Assembly: GCA_035283185.1 (NCBI GenBank)
Contig: DATEUJ010000108.1
Location: forward strand, 1-54,344
Length of the DNA stretch: 54,344 nucleotides
Direction of reading: 5' to 3'
Source of the DNA: DASSFZ01 sp035283185
Lineage (GTDB): Bacteria; Chloroflexota; Anaerolineae; Fen-1058
The notes below the pieces were generated by a model. That model worked only from the letters and a program-made list of their open reading frames with translations. It made no database searches and was not told where the DNA came from. The translations under genes and the position numbers were made by a program. Positions 1 to 7,484 of this stretch are shown piece after piece (position 1 is the stretch's first letter; each line of letters opens with the position of its first letter).

Positions 1-223
1 TCGAAGCCGACTGACAGCCCTCACCGACCGCCCGTCAGCCGCTTTTCGTCGTCCGCAGCCGCCCAGCTCATCCAGCTTGCCACGCGCCTCCGCTTCACCC
101 GCCCGTCCCGGCCTCGGGTCCCCGACTTTCCGAGATCACTCAGCAGGCGAGGGCAGGCGGATTACACGGATTGGCAGGTATTCCGGCACGGTCAAGGTAC
201 AAAATGAACTCGCACTGTCAGAA
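1..223. other. Window edge without a recognisable gene
   Basis: No frame here gives a protein I recognise. One plus-strand frame stays open for about 68 codons from base 1 to a TGA near 207, but its composition (Arg, Ser and Pro rich) is what random GC-rich DNA gives. It could be the tail of a gene cut by the window edge. The segment lies just beyond the stop codon of the minus-strand glycosidase. Confidence 0.3.
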
Positions 224-1960
224 TCAGTCTTGTGATGGTGACGGGCCGAGGCGGGCGAGCGCGTACGCGGCTATCAGAACGCCGAACACGATGCCAATCG
301 CAATGAGCAGCGCATCCGGCCCGGAGGCGGTCGCCGGGGATAAGGTTGGGTCAGACACCTGAACGGGATCAGAAGATGACGCCGACGCGAATGTCGAGGG
401 CGGCGTGGCGAAGGCCGTGGGCGTGAGCGTCGGCGATGGAGTACGGGTAGACGTACCGGTCGGCGATGACGTGGCCGCCGACTGTTGTGTGGGCGTACTG
501 GTCGGTGCGCCGGTCGGTGCGCCGGTTGGTAGGACGGTGGGCTGGCCGGTCGATTGGCCGGGCGCAGGGGATACCAGTGAAACAGCAGCGCCTTCGATAA
601 GAATCTGCGGCGCGCCGCCGATCGCACATCGTGGCTGAGTGCAGCCCGGCAGGTCGACGACGTACACGCCATCACGCGGCGCAATCGCACGCCGGCCGCC
701 GAAGGCATCGGCGAGAATCGCTTGCGGCGCGTGCGCGGGGACCTGCGCCTGCACCGGCGACGGCGAGCGCGCCCACAACACGGTCGCGGTGGCGTCACCG
801 CGCTGAATGGTGACCTGCGTGTAGCGCTCGTCTCGCACGTCGAGCGACGCGCCGGTGAACCCTGCGAAGGCGTTAGCGGCGATCTGATAGGCCGCGAACG
901 CCGGCCGGCGCGATCCGTCCTCTCGCACCAATCCGAACGGCTCGGGGTTGGCCGCTCGATCGCCGGGCGTATCGATCAGCTTGTACACAGCGACGCGAGT
1001 CGCGCCGGCGGCGAGCGCCATCGCGAAGGCCTGGGGCACGAACGCTGCCTGCTCGTCGAGCGAGATCGGGAAGGCCGGGTTGGCGACCGGCCAGCTCGGA
1101 TCGGACGACGGCGGCGCGTTTGTCTCGATCAGCCAGATCGGCTTGTCGAAGCCGCGCGCCTGCATCTGGTTATGATGCCAGACGATCAAATCGTAAATAT
1201 TATCGACGTTGAAGTACAGGTTCGCGGAAGCGACGTCGAAGTAATAGTTGTGCGAGGGCGACTGCGGGTCTTTCTGGATTTCGTCCATCAACAGCGAGAA
1301 GAACGGCGTGCGGCCGTAATTCGCGTCCCAGAAATAAGTGAATGCGCTGAGATGGACCTGGGCATTGGGGTTCGTCTGCTTGGCGACGTTGTACGCGACG
1401 CGCTGCAACTGGAAGAATTCCTGGACCGTCCCGCCCCAGGTGCGGCCCGGGTACGCCGGGTCCCAAATATCCGGCTCGTTCCAGATGATCCAGCGATCGA
1501 CGCGGAGCGGGCCGGCGTAGCGCGAGACGATCTGGCGGACGAACGTCGCCCACACGTTGCCCGGATCGCTTTCAGGCAGGTACAGGCCGCGCGGCACGCC
1601 GGGCACGGCTTGATCGTTGAGCGCCCAGTGTGGAGTGTTGACGATCAGGCCGACGACTTCGCGCCCGGCGACCAGCTCGGCGGCAAGCATGTCGTCGGTG
1701 AAAAAGGCGTCGTTCCACTCGCCGTCGTTGTTGGGCTGCAGGTCGGACCAGGGGAAGCGGACGCGCGTCCAGCCTGCGCCAATGGCGGTAGCAGAGCCAG
1801 GATCGCCATGCGTCTCCACCACGCCGAAGCGCCGATCTGGAATCACCTGCGCCGGCGAGGCGGACGAAAGGGGCGCGGTCAGCAGACCCGCGCCCAAGGC
1901 GAATGCGATGAACAATCTGGCAAACGGCACCCGGTCGTCTCCCACGACAACGCGGCGCAC
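224..1960 (-). CDS. Secreted, membrane-anchored glycoside hydrolase (clan A TIM-barrel type)
   Basis: The 578-residue protein starts with a basic, hydrophobic signal-like segment (residues 11-35). A beta/alpha-barrel follows, carrying WNEPD at about 160-164 (probable acid/base Glu) and IWLIETNAPP near 276-285 (probable nucleophile Glu). Asn-Glu-Pro is typical of clan GH-A families such as GH39, GH5 and GH51. Near the C-terminus is a Thr/Pro/Ser-rich linker of about 60 residues built on a repeated GAPT-like motif, then one hydrophobic helix (about 546-568) and a short tail. This suggests an enzyme anchored outside the membrane and acting on plant or extracellular polysaccharide. The substrate cannot be told from sequence. 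The start is the first ATG before the signal peptide. It lies 66 bp downstream of the VOC genes on the same strand. Confidence 0.8.
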   Translation of the reverse strand: MRRVVVGDDRVPFARLFIAFALGAGLLTAPLSSASPAQVIPDRRFGVVETHGDPGSATAIGAGWTRVRFPWSDLQPNNDGEWNDAFFTDDMLAAELVAGREVVGLIVNTPHWALNDQAVPGVPRGLYLPESDPGNVWATFVRQIVSRYAGPLRVDRWIIWNEPDIWDPAYPGRTWGGTVQEFFQLQRVAYNVAKQTNPNAQVHLSAFTYFWDANYGRTPFFSLLMDEIQKDPQSPSHNYYFDVASANLYFNVDNIYDLIVWHHNQMQARGFDKPIWLIETNAPPSSDPSWPVANPAFPISLDEQAAFVPQAFAMALAAGATRVAVYKLIDTPGDRAANPEPFGLVREDGSRRPAFAAYQIAANAFAGFTGASLDVRDERYTQVTIQRGDATATVLWARSPSPVQAQVPAHAPQAILADAFGGRRAIAPRDGVYVVDLPGCTQPRCAIGGAPQILIEGAAVSLVSPAPGQSTGQPTVLPTGAPTGAPTSTPTQQSAATSSPTGTSTRTPSPTLTPTAFATPPSTFASASSSDPVQVSDPTLSPATASGPDALLIAIGIVFGVLIAAYALARLGPSPSQD

Positions 1961-2026
1961 GAACCGGTGCGTCGCGTCCGGGTGGCAATTGTAACACAGA
2001 AATCATCGCCGGTACGGAGGCCGGCG

Positions 2027-2401
2027 TCAGCCGGCCAATGACTGGGCGATCTGAAAGCGGTTGCCCTCGGGATCGAAGACGTTGGCGAACGACACCATGC
2101 CCGGGATCGTCGTCGGGTCCTCGCACTTGACGCCGCGCTTGCGCAGCTCCCCGACGGCCTTGGCGCAGTCGTCGACGGCGAAGACGGGCGTCGCGCCGCC
2201 TGTTCGCGGCGGCGGCGCAGCATCCCGCCACAGGCTGATGGCGAGCGTGGTCTTGCCGTGTTCGCCAAACTCGCACCAGCCCACCTCCTTGCCCGTGTCC
2301 AAATGCACGGGCAGGCCAAGCGTTTCACCGTAGAACTTCTTGGCGCCTTCCCAATCGGTGACTTCGAACGATACGACGCTGAGTCCTTTGAGCACGGACA
2401 T
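2027..2401 (-). CDS. VOC family protein (glyoxalase/bleomycin-resistance fold)
   Basis: The 124-residue protein has the paired beta-alpha-beta-beta-beta layout of the vicinal oxygen chelate superfamily: an N-terminal TDWEGAKKFYGETLGLP motif, a central EVGWCEFG strand, a second half starting at VFAVDD, and the closing FDPEGNRFQI motif. The family includes glyoxalases, dioxygenases and antibiotic-binding proteins, so the substrate is open. The neighbouring gene at 2526-2903 is clearly a paralogue, with the KKFYGETLGLPV segment identical, so the pair is a tandem duplication. The two are separated by about 120 bp holding a paired palindrome. Confidence 0.85.
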   Translation of the reverse strand: MSVLKGLSVVSFEVTDWEGAKKFYGETLGLPVHLDTGKEVGWCEFGEHGKTTLAISLWRDAAPPPRTGGATPVFAVDDCAKAVGELRKRGVKCEDPTTIPGMVSFANVFDPEGNRFQIAQSLAG

Positions 2402-2463
2402 AGTTCATCCTCCCCTGGTTGATAGTGTGCAACTCCGCGCACGGCGCGGTCGATTCGGATTTC

Positions 2464-2512
2464 GTAGTGACGACTTTAGTCGTCCGAACGAACCAGCGAC
2501 TAAAGTCGCTAC
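2464..2512. repeat. Paired GACTTTAGTC palindromes
   Basis: Between the two VOC genes, 2464-2483 reads GTAGTGACGACTTTAGTCGT and 2495-2512 reads AGCGACTAAAGTCGCTAC. Each half contains its own palindrome around TTTAG or CTAAA, and the two halves are also inverted copies of each other (one internal difference). The element can therefore fold as two small hairpins or one long one. It has the same design as the GACTTCGGAAGTC elements at 5.8-6.0 kb and 32.5 kb. Confidence 0.8.
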
Positions 2513-2525
2513 TCCGTGTCTGAGA

Positions 2526-2903
2526 CTACTTCGCCGGTGGCGGCGGGCCGGCGACCTGCAACTGGTTGCCTTCCGGGTCGTAAAACGTGGCGAACGCGAC
2601 CATGCCGGGGACGACCTCAACATCGTCGCACCTAACGCCCCGCCTGCGAAGCTCCTCGACGGCTTTGAAGGCGTCTTCCACCTCGAAGACGACCATCGCG
2701 CCGCCCTCCTTTGGCGGAACCGGCTCGGGACCGCGCCACAGGTTGATGGCGAGACGCGCGCCGTTCTTCTCGCCGAACTCCATCCAGCCGACTTCGTCGG
2801 TGATGAAAGCCGCCACGGGAAGACCCAGTGTCTCACCGTAGAACTTCTTGGCGCGCTGCCAATCGGTAACGTGGTAGAACGTGATATTCGGCTGCTTGAA
2901 CAT
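2526..2903 (-). CDS. VOC family protein, paralogue of the downstream gene
   Basis: The 125-residue VOC protein carries TDWQRAKKFYGETLGLPV near the N-terminus, EVGWMEFGEKNG in the middle and FYDPEGNQLQV near the end, matching the neighbouring gene strand for strand. The proline-rich tail (GPPPPAK) differs from its partner. It is probably transcribed with the 2027-2401 gene as a duplicated pair. The exact reaction is unknown. An AGGTCACTCATG-like context, with GAGG about 8 nt before the ATG, supports this start. Confidence 0.85.
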   Translation of the reverse strand: MFKQPNITFYHVTDWQRAKKFYGETLGLPVAAFITDEVGWMEFGEKNGARLAINLWRGPEPVPPKEGGAMVVFEVEDAFKAVEELRRRGVRCDDVEVVPGMVAFATFYDPEGNQLQVAGPPPPAK

Positions 2904-2933
2904 GAGTGACCTCCTCGATTATGTGTGAACCTC

Positions 2934-2948
2934 GTAACTGCTCAGCCG
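2934..2948. repeat. Solo copy of the MITE terminal repeat
   Basis: GTAACTGCTCAGCCG here is identical to the outer 15 bases of the 125-bp inverted-repeat element at 29872-29996. No matching right end is visible nearby, so this looks like a solo end or the relic of a decayed copy. It lies upstream of the VOC gene pair. Confidence 0.7.
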
Positions 2949-2961
2949 CGCTTCAGAGTTG

Positions 2962-3032
2962 TCCACGAAGCCACACGAAGCGACACGAAGTTGAACATTC
3001 CTTCGTGAAGATTCGTGTGAATTCGTGGAAGA
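2962..3032. repeat. CCACGAAG-family inverted repeat
   Basis: This stretch runs from CCACGAAGCCACACGAAG through a run of ACGAAG units, then turns over into CTTCGTGAAGATTCG and ends in AATTCGTGG. It is thus an imperfect inverted repeat of a short-phase sequence. Related copies occur at 5131-5258, 18522-18551 and 40262-40290. It fills most of the gap between the VOC genes and the BtrH-like gene. Confidence 0.75.
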
Positions 3033-3038
3033 AAAAGC

Positions 3039-4352
3039 TCAGTGCACAGCCGCGCGCAGCGCAGCAACCGCTTTTTCTTCCGCAGCATGAATCGCCAGCA
3101 CACGCTCGCGCAGGCCGGCCAGCAGATCGCGAACCTCGGCGTTACCGAGCGGGAACGACTCGCCGGCCTGGCTCGCTATTTCGGACAGGCGCATATCGAT
3201 CGCCCGGATCTCATCCAGCGCCGCCGCACCTTTCTTCTCAAAAAGCGTTCTTCGCTTGGTGGCGAGTTGTTTCGCTTCCTTGAAATTTGAAACCGAGTTG
3301 GGTAGCACGGCGTCGCTCAACTTGCCCCACAGCCGGGCAGACCCTCGAAACCGGTCGGCCGCCTCGTCGAGCGACTTCTGGAGAATGACGCCGGCTTCCA
3401 CCAGAAAGTCGGCGTACATCGGGCGGAACGCACTGCCGCCGCCGCGATTCTCGATCTGCTCGAAGACGGCCAGCAGCGCCCGATACAGGTGCGCTCCCGC
3501 CGGGAAGTATCTCGGCCAGCCGCGCTTGTCCTTCTCATCGGTCAGCAGGTCTGCCCACTTCTGCAGCGCACTCAATCCGAAGTTCGATCGGAAGTTCGCC
3601 GGGCCAAAACCGTTCAGCATCTGATCGCAGCAGTCGTGTATCCCCTGTTTCACCGCTCGCTGGAGGCCGGCTTTCGTGATCGGCTTTGGGGCGACGAGGG
3701 GCAGCGCCCGAAACTTGCTAGCCCCCTCGCCTTGCCGCGCCGCACTCAGCTCGGCGCGCGTGAGTACCAAAGGTTTCTTGGGCCGATCGGCGACGTAGAC
3801 CTCGTCTCGGTCATCCTCGATCCCATACACCACTAGCGTGTGATACGCGTACAACCAGCGGCCGTAATACGGCAAGTGGCTCGGATCGATCCATACCATA
3901 ACCGGCTGGCCCTGCGCCAGCGCCTCTTTGAGCTTCTTTTCGGCAACCGCTGCATTGGACGAATGTTGCAGGTCGACCTTCACGCCGAGGCGCTCACACA
4001 TCGACAGCACGAAGCCAGGCCGGGCCGACTCTTCTGTCGTGATACGCGTGGCCAAGAACAGCGAAGCGAAGGAGGGCATCTGGTAAACAAAGTAGCCCAG
4101 GCCGATGCCACCGCCGAGGCCGAACAGTAGTTCCTCACTGAACGGCTCACCCGTGTGCGGCGCAGTCACACCCACATAAGCCAGCACATTGCGCAGCGCG
4201 CCGGCCTCAACCTGCCGCGCGCCGTGCGACTTGAAGCCCGGCAACTTCAACGGCCCGACGTTGGCAACGGGCTGGGATACTTTATTCGACCGCACTGTGG
4301 ATTGCCCCCGACTTGCATCGTCCAGAATACCAGGAACGACATGCTCTGTCAT
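3039..4352 (-). CDS. BtrH N-terminal domain / DUF4872-like protein
   Basis: This 437-residue protein has an N-terminal region (about 50-220) that reads like the BtrH N-terminal domain: GALRNVLAYVGV, then EELLFGLGGGIGLGYFVYQ, then a papain-like second half with PVMVWIDPSHLPYYG and YHTLVVYGIEDD. The C-terminal half is helical and resembles DUF4872. BtrH is the acyltransferase of butirosin biosynthesis, and many relatives sit outside antibiotic clusters with no known role. I do not see a Cys just before GALRN, where a thiol would be expected in a C39/BtrH-type enzyme, so activity is uncertain. No antibiotic pathway surrounds it. Confidence 0.7.
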   Translation of the reverse strand: MTEHVVPGILDDASRGQSTVRSNKVSQPVANVGPLKLPGFKSHGARQVEAGALRNVLAYVGVTAPHTGEPFSEELLFGLGGGIGLGYFVYQMPSFASLFLATRITTEESARPGFVLSMCERLGVKVDLQHSSNAAVAEKKLKEALAQGQPVMVWIDPSHLPYYGRWLYAYHTLVVYGIEDDRDEVYVADRPKKPLVLTRAELSAARQGEGASKFRALPLVAPKPITKAGLQRAVKQGIHDCCDQMLNGFGPANFRSNFGLSALQKWADLLTDEKDKRGWPRYFPAGAHLYRALLAVFEQIENRGGGSAFRPMYADFLVEAGVILQKSLDEAADRFRGSARLWGKLSDAVLPNSVSNFKEAKQLATKRRTLFEKKGAAALDEIRAIDMRLSEIASQAGESFPLGNAEVRDLLAGLRERVLAIHAAEEKAVAALRAAVH

Positions 4353-4376
4353 CCCCCATCCCCCCGTTTGAACCTT

Positions 4377-5123
4377 CTAGACACTACTTCCGAAGCGTTC
4401 GCAAAGTTCAAGCAGATGCTCCCATTCGTGCTCGAGCATGCGGCGCAGCGCCTTGCGCGCCGTCCACGTCTGTTTCCAGTGCTCGACGACCTGCGACCGT
4501 TCGGCGGGCGTGAGCGACCAGATCCGCTCGACCTCGACCTTCCGCACCCGACCCATCCACGGCAGCAGATCGCCCTCGCGCTTCTGGATGATGGCGCCGG
4601 GCGCGGGCAGTCCCTCGATCCGGCCGAACGCCGAGCACAGATAAAAATGCTCCGATTCGAGCACATGCTCGAGCATGGCGCGGATCGACCGGCCTGTCGT
4701 CCTCGGCTCCGCTTCGAGCTGCTTCGGCGTAAGTCCACCGACAAGCTCGATCACTTCTGTGCGCGACCACTCGAGCCAGTAAAGGAATTTCTCCGCATCC
4801 TTCGGCGTGAGCGGCTTCAGATCCGGCTGAAAGACGAGCGCGGGATCGCCGTTGCCAAGCCATTGCCCCTCGGTGACGTGCTCGACGATCCTTGTCGTGA
4901 ACTCCGCTTGGGGATCGACCGGCTCGCCATGACGCTTGAGAAAGCGCAGGCGGGCGCGAATCGCCTCGGGCGCAGCCGTCAGAGCCTCCTCGGTCGTCGG
5001 CCCTTTCGCCACGCAGCCGAGCAGGTCGAGGACGTGCACCATCGTCTTCCGTTTCTTCGGGCCGGATTCGAGATACAGCGGGTAGGTTGTCACCGCCTGG
5101 TAACCGTTCAGGCCCTGGCTCAA
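4377..5123 (-). CDS. HicB-like domain fused to a DinB/YfiT four-helix domain
   Basis: Residues 1-80 (TTYPLYLESGPKKRKTMVHV, GCVAKGPTTEEAL, then AIRARLRFLKRHGE) follow the HicB antitoxin-like fold, which normally binds HicA toxin. Residues about 120-245 form a DinB-like four-helix bundle with LEHVLESEHFYL and a closing HEWEHLLEL. DinB/YfiT proteins bind a metal through three His and act in stress or thiol-dependent reactions. The fusion is odd, since no HicA lies beside it. The segment from 5087 to 5123 is close to the repeat at 5131, so an alternative start slightly inside is possible. It lies 24 bp upstream of the BtrH-like gene, and the two may be co-transcribed. Confidence 0.75.
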   Translation of the reverse strand: MSQGLNGYQAVTTYPLYLESGPKKRKTMVHVLDLLGCVAKGPTTEEALTAAPEAIRARLRFLKRHGEPVDPQAEFTTRIVEHVTEGQWLGNGDPALVFQPDLKPLTPKDAEKFLYWLEWSRTEVIELVGGLTPKQLEAEPRTTGRSIRAMLEHVLESEHFYLCSAFGRIEGLPAPGAIIQKREGDLLPWMGRVRKVEVERIWSLTPAERSQVVEHWKQTWTARKALRRMLEHEWEHLLELCERFGSSV

Positions 5124-5130
5124 TCTTTAC

Positions 5131-5258
5131 CACGAAGACACGAAGGCACAAAGAATATCAACACAGGCCCAACCAGGATGCCGTGTGCCCCTGGAACACC
5201 AGCGGTCAGGTGGAGGCACCCTTCAACAACCTTCGTGTCTTTGTGTCTTCGTGGTTAG
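5131..5258. repeat. Facing pair of CCACGAAGACACGAAG repeats
   Basis: The left copy (5131-5154, beginning CCACGAAGACACGAAGG) and the right copy (5233-5256, ending GTGTCTTCGTGG) are inverted relative to each other around a unique centre of about 75 bp. They fill the space between two DinB-type genes on the same strand and could form a long hairpin in the transcript. The repeat unit is shared with 2962-3032, 18522-18551 and 40262-40290. Confidence 0.8.
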
Positions 5259-5278
5259 AACAGCGCCCATCTGAACGC

Positions 5279-5749
5279 TTACGATTCCTCGAGCCAGGCA
5301 CGCAGCCCGGGCAAATGATCTCGGTAGTGCTCGTACGTGTTGCCGGCGAGGATCTGCCAGGGCACCCAATCGGCGGGCATGTCGCGAAACCGGCCCGAAT
5401 CGACAAGGTCTTCGTCGGAGAGCGAATGCATGGCGGCTAAAAGCTGGTCGAACACCTGCCGAGCTTCCACGAGGACATCGCCCAGGGGCCGCTGCCGGTT
5501 TTGCTCGAACAACACCCGGTTGCGCTCATTCTGAGGCAGGTCCCAGAGATCGGAGCCGATCAGCGCATGCGTGGCCAGCACGCCAACCATTTCGCGCTCG
5601 AACCACGTCACGTGGGCGACGACATCTTTCGCCGACCACTCGCCGGCGACGCCCGGCGCGGTCATGCGCGCTTCGTCGATCTGCGACAGCACCCGATCCC
5701 ACTCTGTGCGTTCGGTTAGAAGCGTGTCGAGGAAGCGGATTCTGTCCAT
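5279..5749 (-). CDS. ClbS/DfsB family four-helix bundle protein
   Basis: The 156-residue protein opens with MDRIRFLDTLLTERTEWDRVLSQI and contains GEWSAKDVVAHVTWFEREM, then NTYEHYRDHLPGLRAWLEE near the end. These are the hallmarks of the ClbS/DfsB branch of the DinB fold; ClbS is known to protect against the genotoxin colibactin by hydrolysing its cyclopropane. In environmental bacteria the family mostly has no assigned substrate. It is the second of three DinB-fold proteins in the first 10.5 kb. The gene is flanked on both sides by palindromic repeats and seems to be a single-gene unit. Confidence 0.75.
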   Translation of the reverse strand: MDRIRFLDTLLTERTEWDRVLSQIDEARMTAPGVAGEWSAKDVVAHVTWFEREMVGVLATHALIGSDLWDLPQNERNRVLFEQNRQRPLGDVLVEARQVFDQLLAAMHSLSDEDLVDSGRFRDMPADWVPWQILAGNTYEHYRDHLPGLRAWLEES

Positions 5750-5808
5750 GGCATCATCCTTAGTTGGGTGGCGGTCTCCTGGCCGCTCCCACAGCGGTTC
5801 GGTTAGGG

Positions 5809-6021
5809 GACCTTCGCCGAACGCCGGGTGGAGACTTCGGAAGTCTCAAGGCGTGACCCGGCAGGCGAGATTGCTCCTGAAGACTTCCGAAGTCTCGCTG
5901 CGTCCCGTCGTGGCTCGCGGCTCGGTCTGGAGACCTTCGCCGAACACCGGCTGGAGACTTCGGAAGTCTCAAGGCGGGACCCGGCAGGTGGGATTGCTCC
6001 TGAAGACTTCCGAAGTCTCGC
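5809..6021. repeat. Two 90-bp direct copies of a double-palindrome element
   Basis: Unit 1 (5809-5898) and unit 2 (5932-6021) both start GACCTTCGCCGAAC, carry GAGACTTCGGAAGTCTC (5831-5847; 5954-5970), a spacer with ATTGCTCCT, and then its complement GAAGACTTCCGAAGTCTC, and end just before the GT4 stop codon. Each unit thus holds two near-palindromes that are also inverted copies of one another. The same 17-mer pair, with no spacer, occurs inside the TIR-STAND reading frame at 32494-32528. No gene is seen in 5750-6020. Confidence 0.85.
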
Positions 6022-7154
6022 TACCCGACCGGCTCACGGTGCGCAGCCAGCACGTAGACCTCGGTCGTCTCCCGCGCGGCGGTATCCCAGCGAAATTTGG
6101 CTGCCTGCCGAAGGCCCTTCTCGCGCATCGACCTGCGCAGTGCGGGATCATCCATCACTCGACCGATCAACTCCGCCCAGGCCGCCGGATCGTCCGGCGA
6201 GGCGTACAGCGCGGCGTCGCCGCCGACTTCCGGCAGACTCGACGTGTTCGACGCGACGGCCGGCGTGCCGCACGCCATCGCTTCCAGAATGGGCAGGCCG
6301 AATCCCTCGTATCGCGACGGCATCACGAGCAAGGATGCCGTGGAAATCAGAGCGGGCAGATCCTCGTCGGGCGCATAACCGATGAACAGGACTCGATGTC
6401 TCGCACCGGATTCGTTCAGTTGCGCGAAGATTGGCTCCGTCAACCAGCCCGTCTTACCGGCGACGACCAGACGCACGTCTTCCATCGCCGGCGCCGATAA
6501 GGCGTCGAACAGAAGGGGGAGATTCTTGCGCGGCTCGATCGTGCCGACGTGCAAAACGAATCGATCAGGCAGATTGTACTTTCGCTGCACGGCACGGCGT
6601 TGGTCCGGGTCATCGAGCGGCCTGAAGCGTGGATCGACGCCTTCGTAGATCACGCGAATCTTCTGGGGCGGCACATGGTAGACTCGGACGGCGTCGCGTT
6701 TCGTGCATTCCGACACGGCAATGATTGCATCGGCGCGGCGCAAGAAGCGCGGTATCATCGTCTTGAGGAAGGCGATGTTGAGCGGCTTGTGCGAGCCTGG
6801 GTCGAACTGGAAGATCAGGTCGTGCAGCGTGAAGACGGATCGGATGCGGCGCAGGCGCGGCAGCAAATGCTCGGCAGCATGAAACACGTCGATACCGGGG
6901 AACATGCCGTCCATGCCCCGACCGGTGAAGTAAGCCAGCGCCGTGCGCAGCCGCCACGGCCGCACGCTCAGCGACGTCGTAAGGCGGGGAAGTCTATCGA
7001 TGGGGGGCATGAGGTGCGCTTCGCCGCGCTGATGATAGAAAGCGACGTACTCGTGCGCCGCCTGCTCGACGAGCGCGGCGACCAGCTCGTGCGCGTAGCG
7101 CCCCAGCCCGGCGCGTCGATGCACGGCGGCAGACACATCCAGACACACGCGCAC
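6021..7154 (-). CDS. Glycosyltransferase family 4
   Basis: The 377-residue GT-B enzyme has the N-terminal Rossmann domain (MRVCLDVSAAVHRRAGLGRYAHEL) with DVFHAAEHLLP and LHDLIFQFDP, then the C-terminal domain with VGTIEPRKNLPLLFDAL, VLFIGYAPDEDLPAL and the donor-binding E-x7-E motif in SRYEGFGLPILEAMACGTP. GT4 enzymes transfer sugars from nucleotide donors with retention, usually in cell-envelope polysaccharide assembly. It starts 12 bp after the preceding small gene and probably ends the amrS operon. Its stop codon directly adjoins the palindrome array. It resembles the GT4 at 41615-42793 in motif content. Confidence 0.88.
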   Translation of the reverse strand: MRVCLDVSAAVHRRAGLGRYAHELVAALVEQAAHEYVAFYHQRGEAHLMPPIDRLPRLTTSLSVRPWRLRTALAYFTGRGMDGMFPGIDVFHAAEHLLPRLRRIRSVFTLHDLIFQFDPGSHKPLNIAFLKTMIPRFLRRADAIIAVSECTKRDAVRVYHVPPQKIRVIYEGVDPRFRPLDDPDQRRAVQRKYNLPDRFVLHVGTIEPRKNLPLLFDALSAPAMEDVRLVVAGKTGWLTEPIFAQLNESGARHRVLFIGYAPDEDLPALISTASLLVMPSRYEGFGLPILEAMACGTPAVASNTSSLPEVGGDAALYASPDDPAAWAELIGRVMDDPALRRSMREKGLRQAAKFRWDTAARETTEVYVLAAHREPVG

Positions 7155-7166
7155 GGGAGCCGCCGT

Positions 7167-7478
7167 TTAGAACTGGAACCGATCGCGATACGGCACGACC
7201 TTGCGCTGATAATCCGTCACGTACGTCTTCAGCTTGTCTTCCAACTGCCGCCAGTCGGCGCGGCCGAGGATCGCTTCGAGCGTCGCCCGGTCACGCGCGG
7301 CGAAACTGAGCAGCCGCGCCGGGTAATCCCCATACACTGTGTGCAGCGCGTCGAGCAGCACCAGGCCCATCGATTGCGCCTTGGGCAAGAACTCGCCGAT
7401 CATGTACTGGTAGTACGTCTGCGAATCGTCGTCGTAGATGTCATACGTCACGATGAGCTTGACGCGCTTATCCGCCAC
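7167..7478 (-). CDS. Small conserved protein of unknown function
   Basis: The 103-residue soluble protein has no domain I recognise. It reads as a ferredoxin-like alpha/beta fold: a strand VKLIVTYDI, an acidic turn DDDSQTYYQYMIGEFLP, strand LVLLDALHTVYGD, strand RLLSFAARD, then a helix and a C-terminal amphipathic segment VTDYQRKVVPYRDRFQF. It lies 6 bp after amrS and 12 bp before the GT4, so all three are likely one transcript. The composition and spacing make it a real gene rather than a shadow. Confidence 0.7.
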   Translation of the reverse strand: MADKRVKLIVTYDIYDDDSQTYYQYMIGEFLPKAQSMGLVLLDALHTVYGDYPARLLSFAARDRATLEAILGRADWRQLEDKLKTYVTDYQRKVVPYRDRFQF

Positions 7479-7484
7479 GGCCGG

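Noticed and set aside
722..2041. Plus-strand open frame of 439 codons over the glycosidase
   Set aside because: Antisense shadow of the glycosidase gene, which has signal peptide and catalytic motifs.
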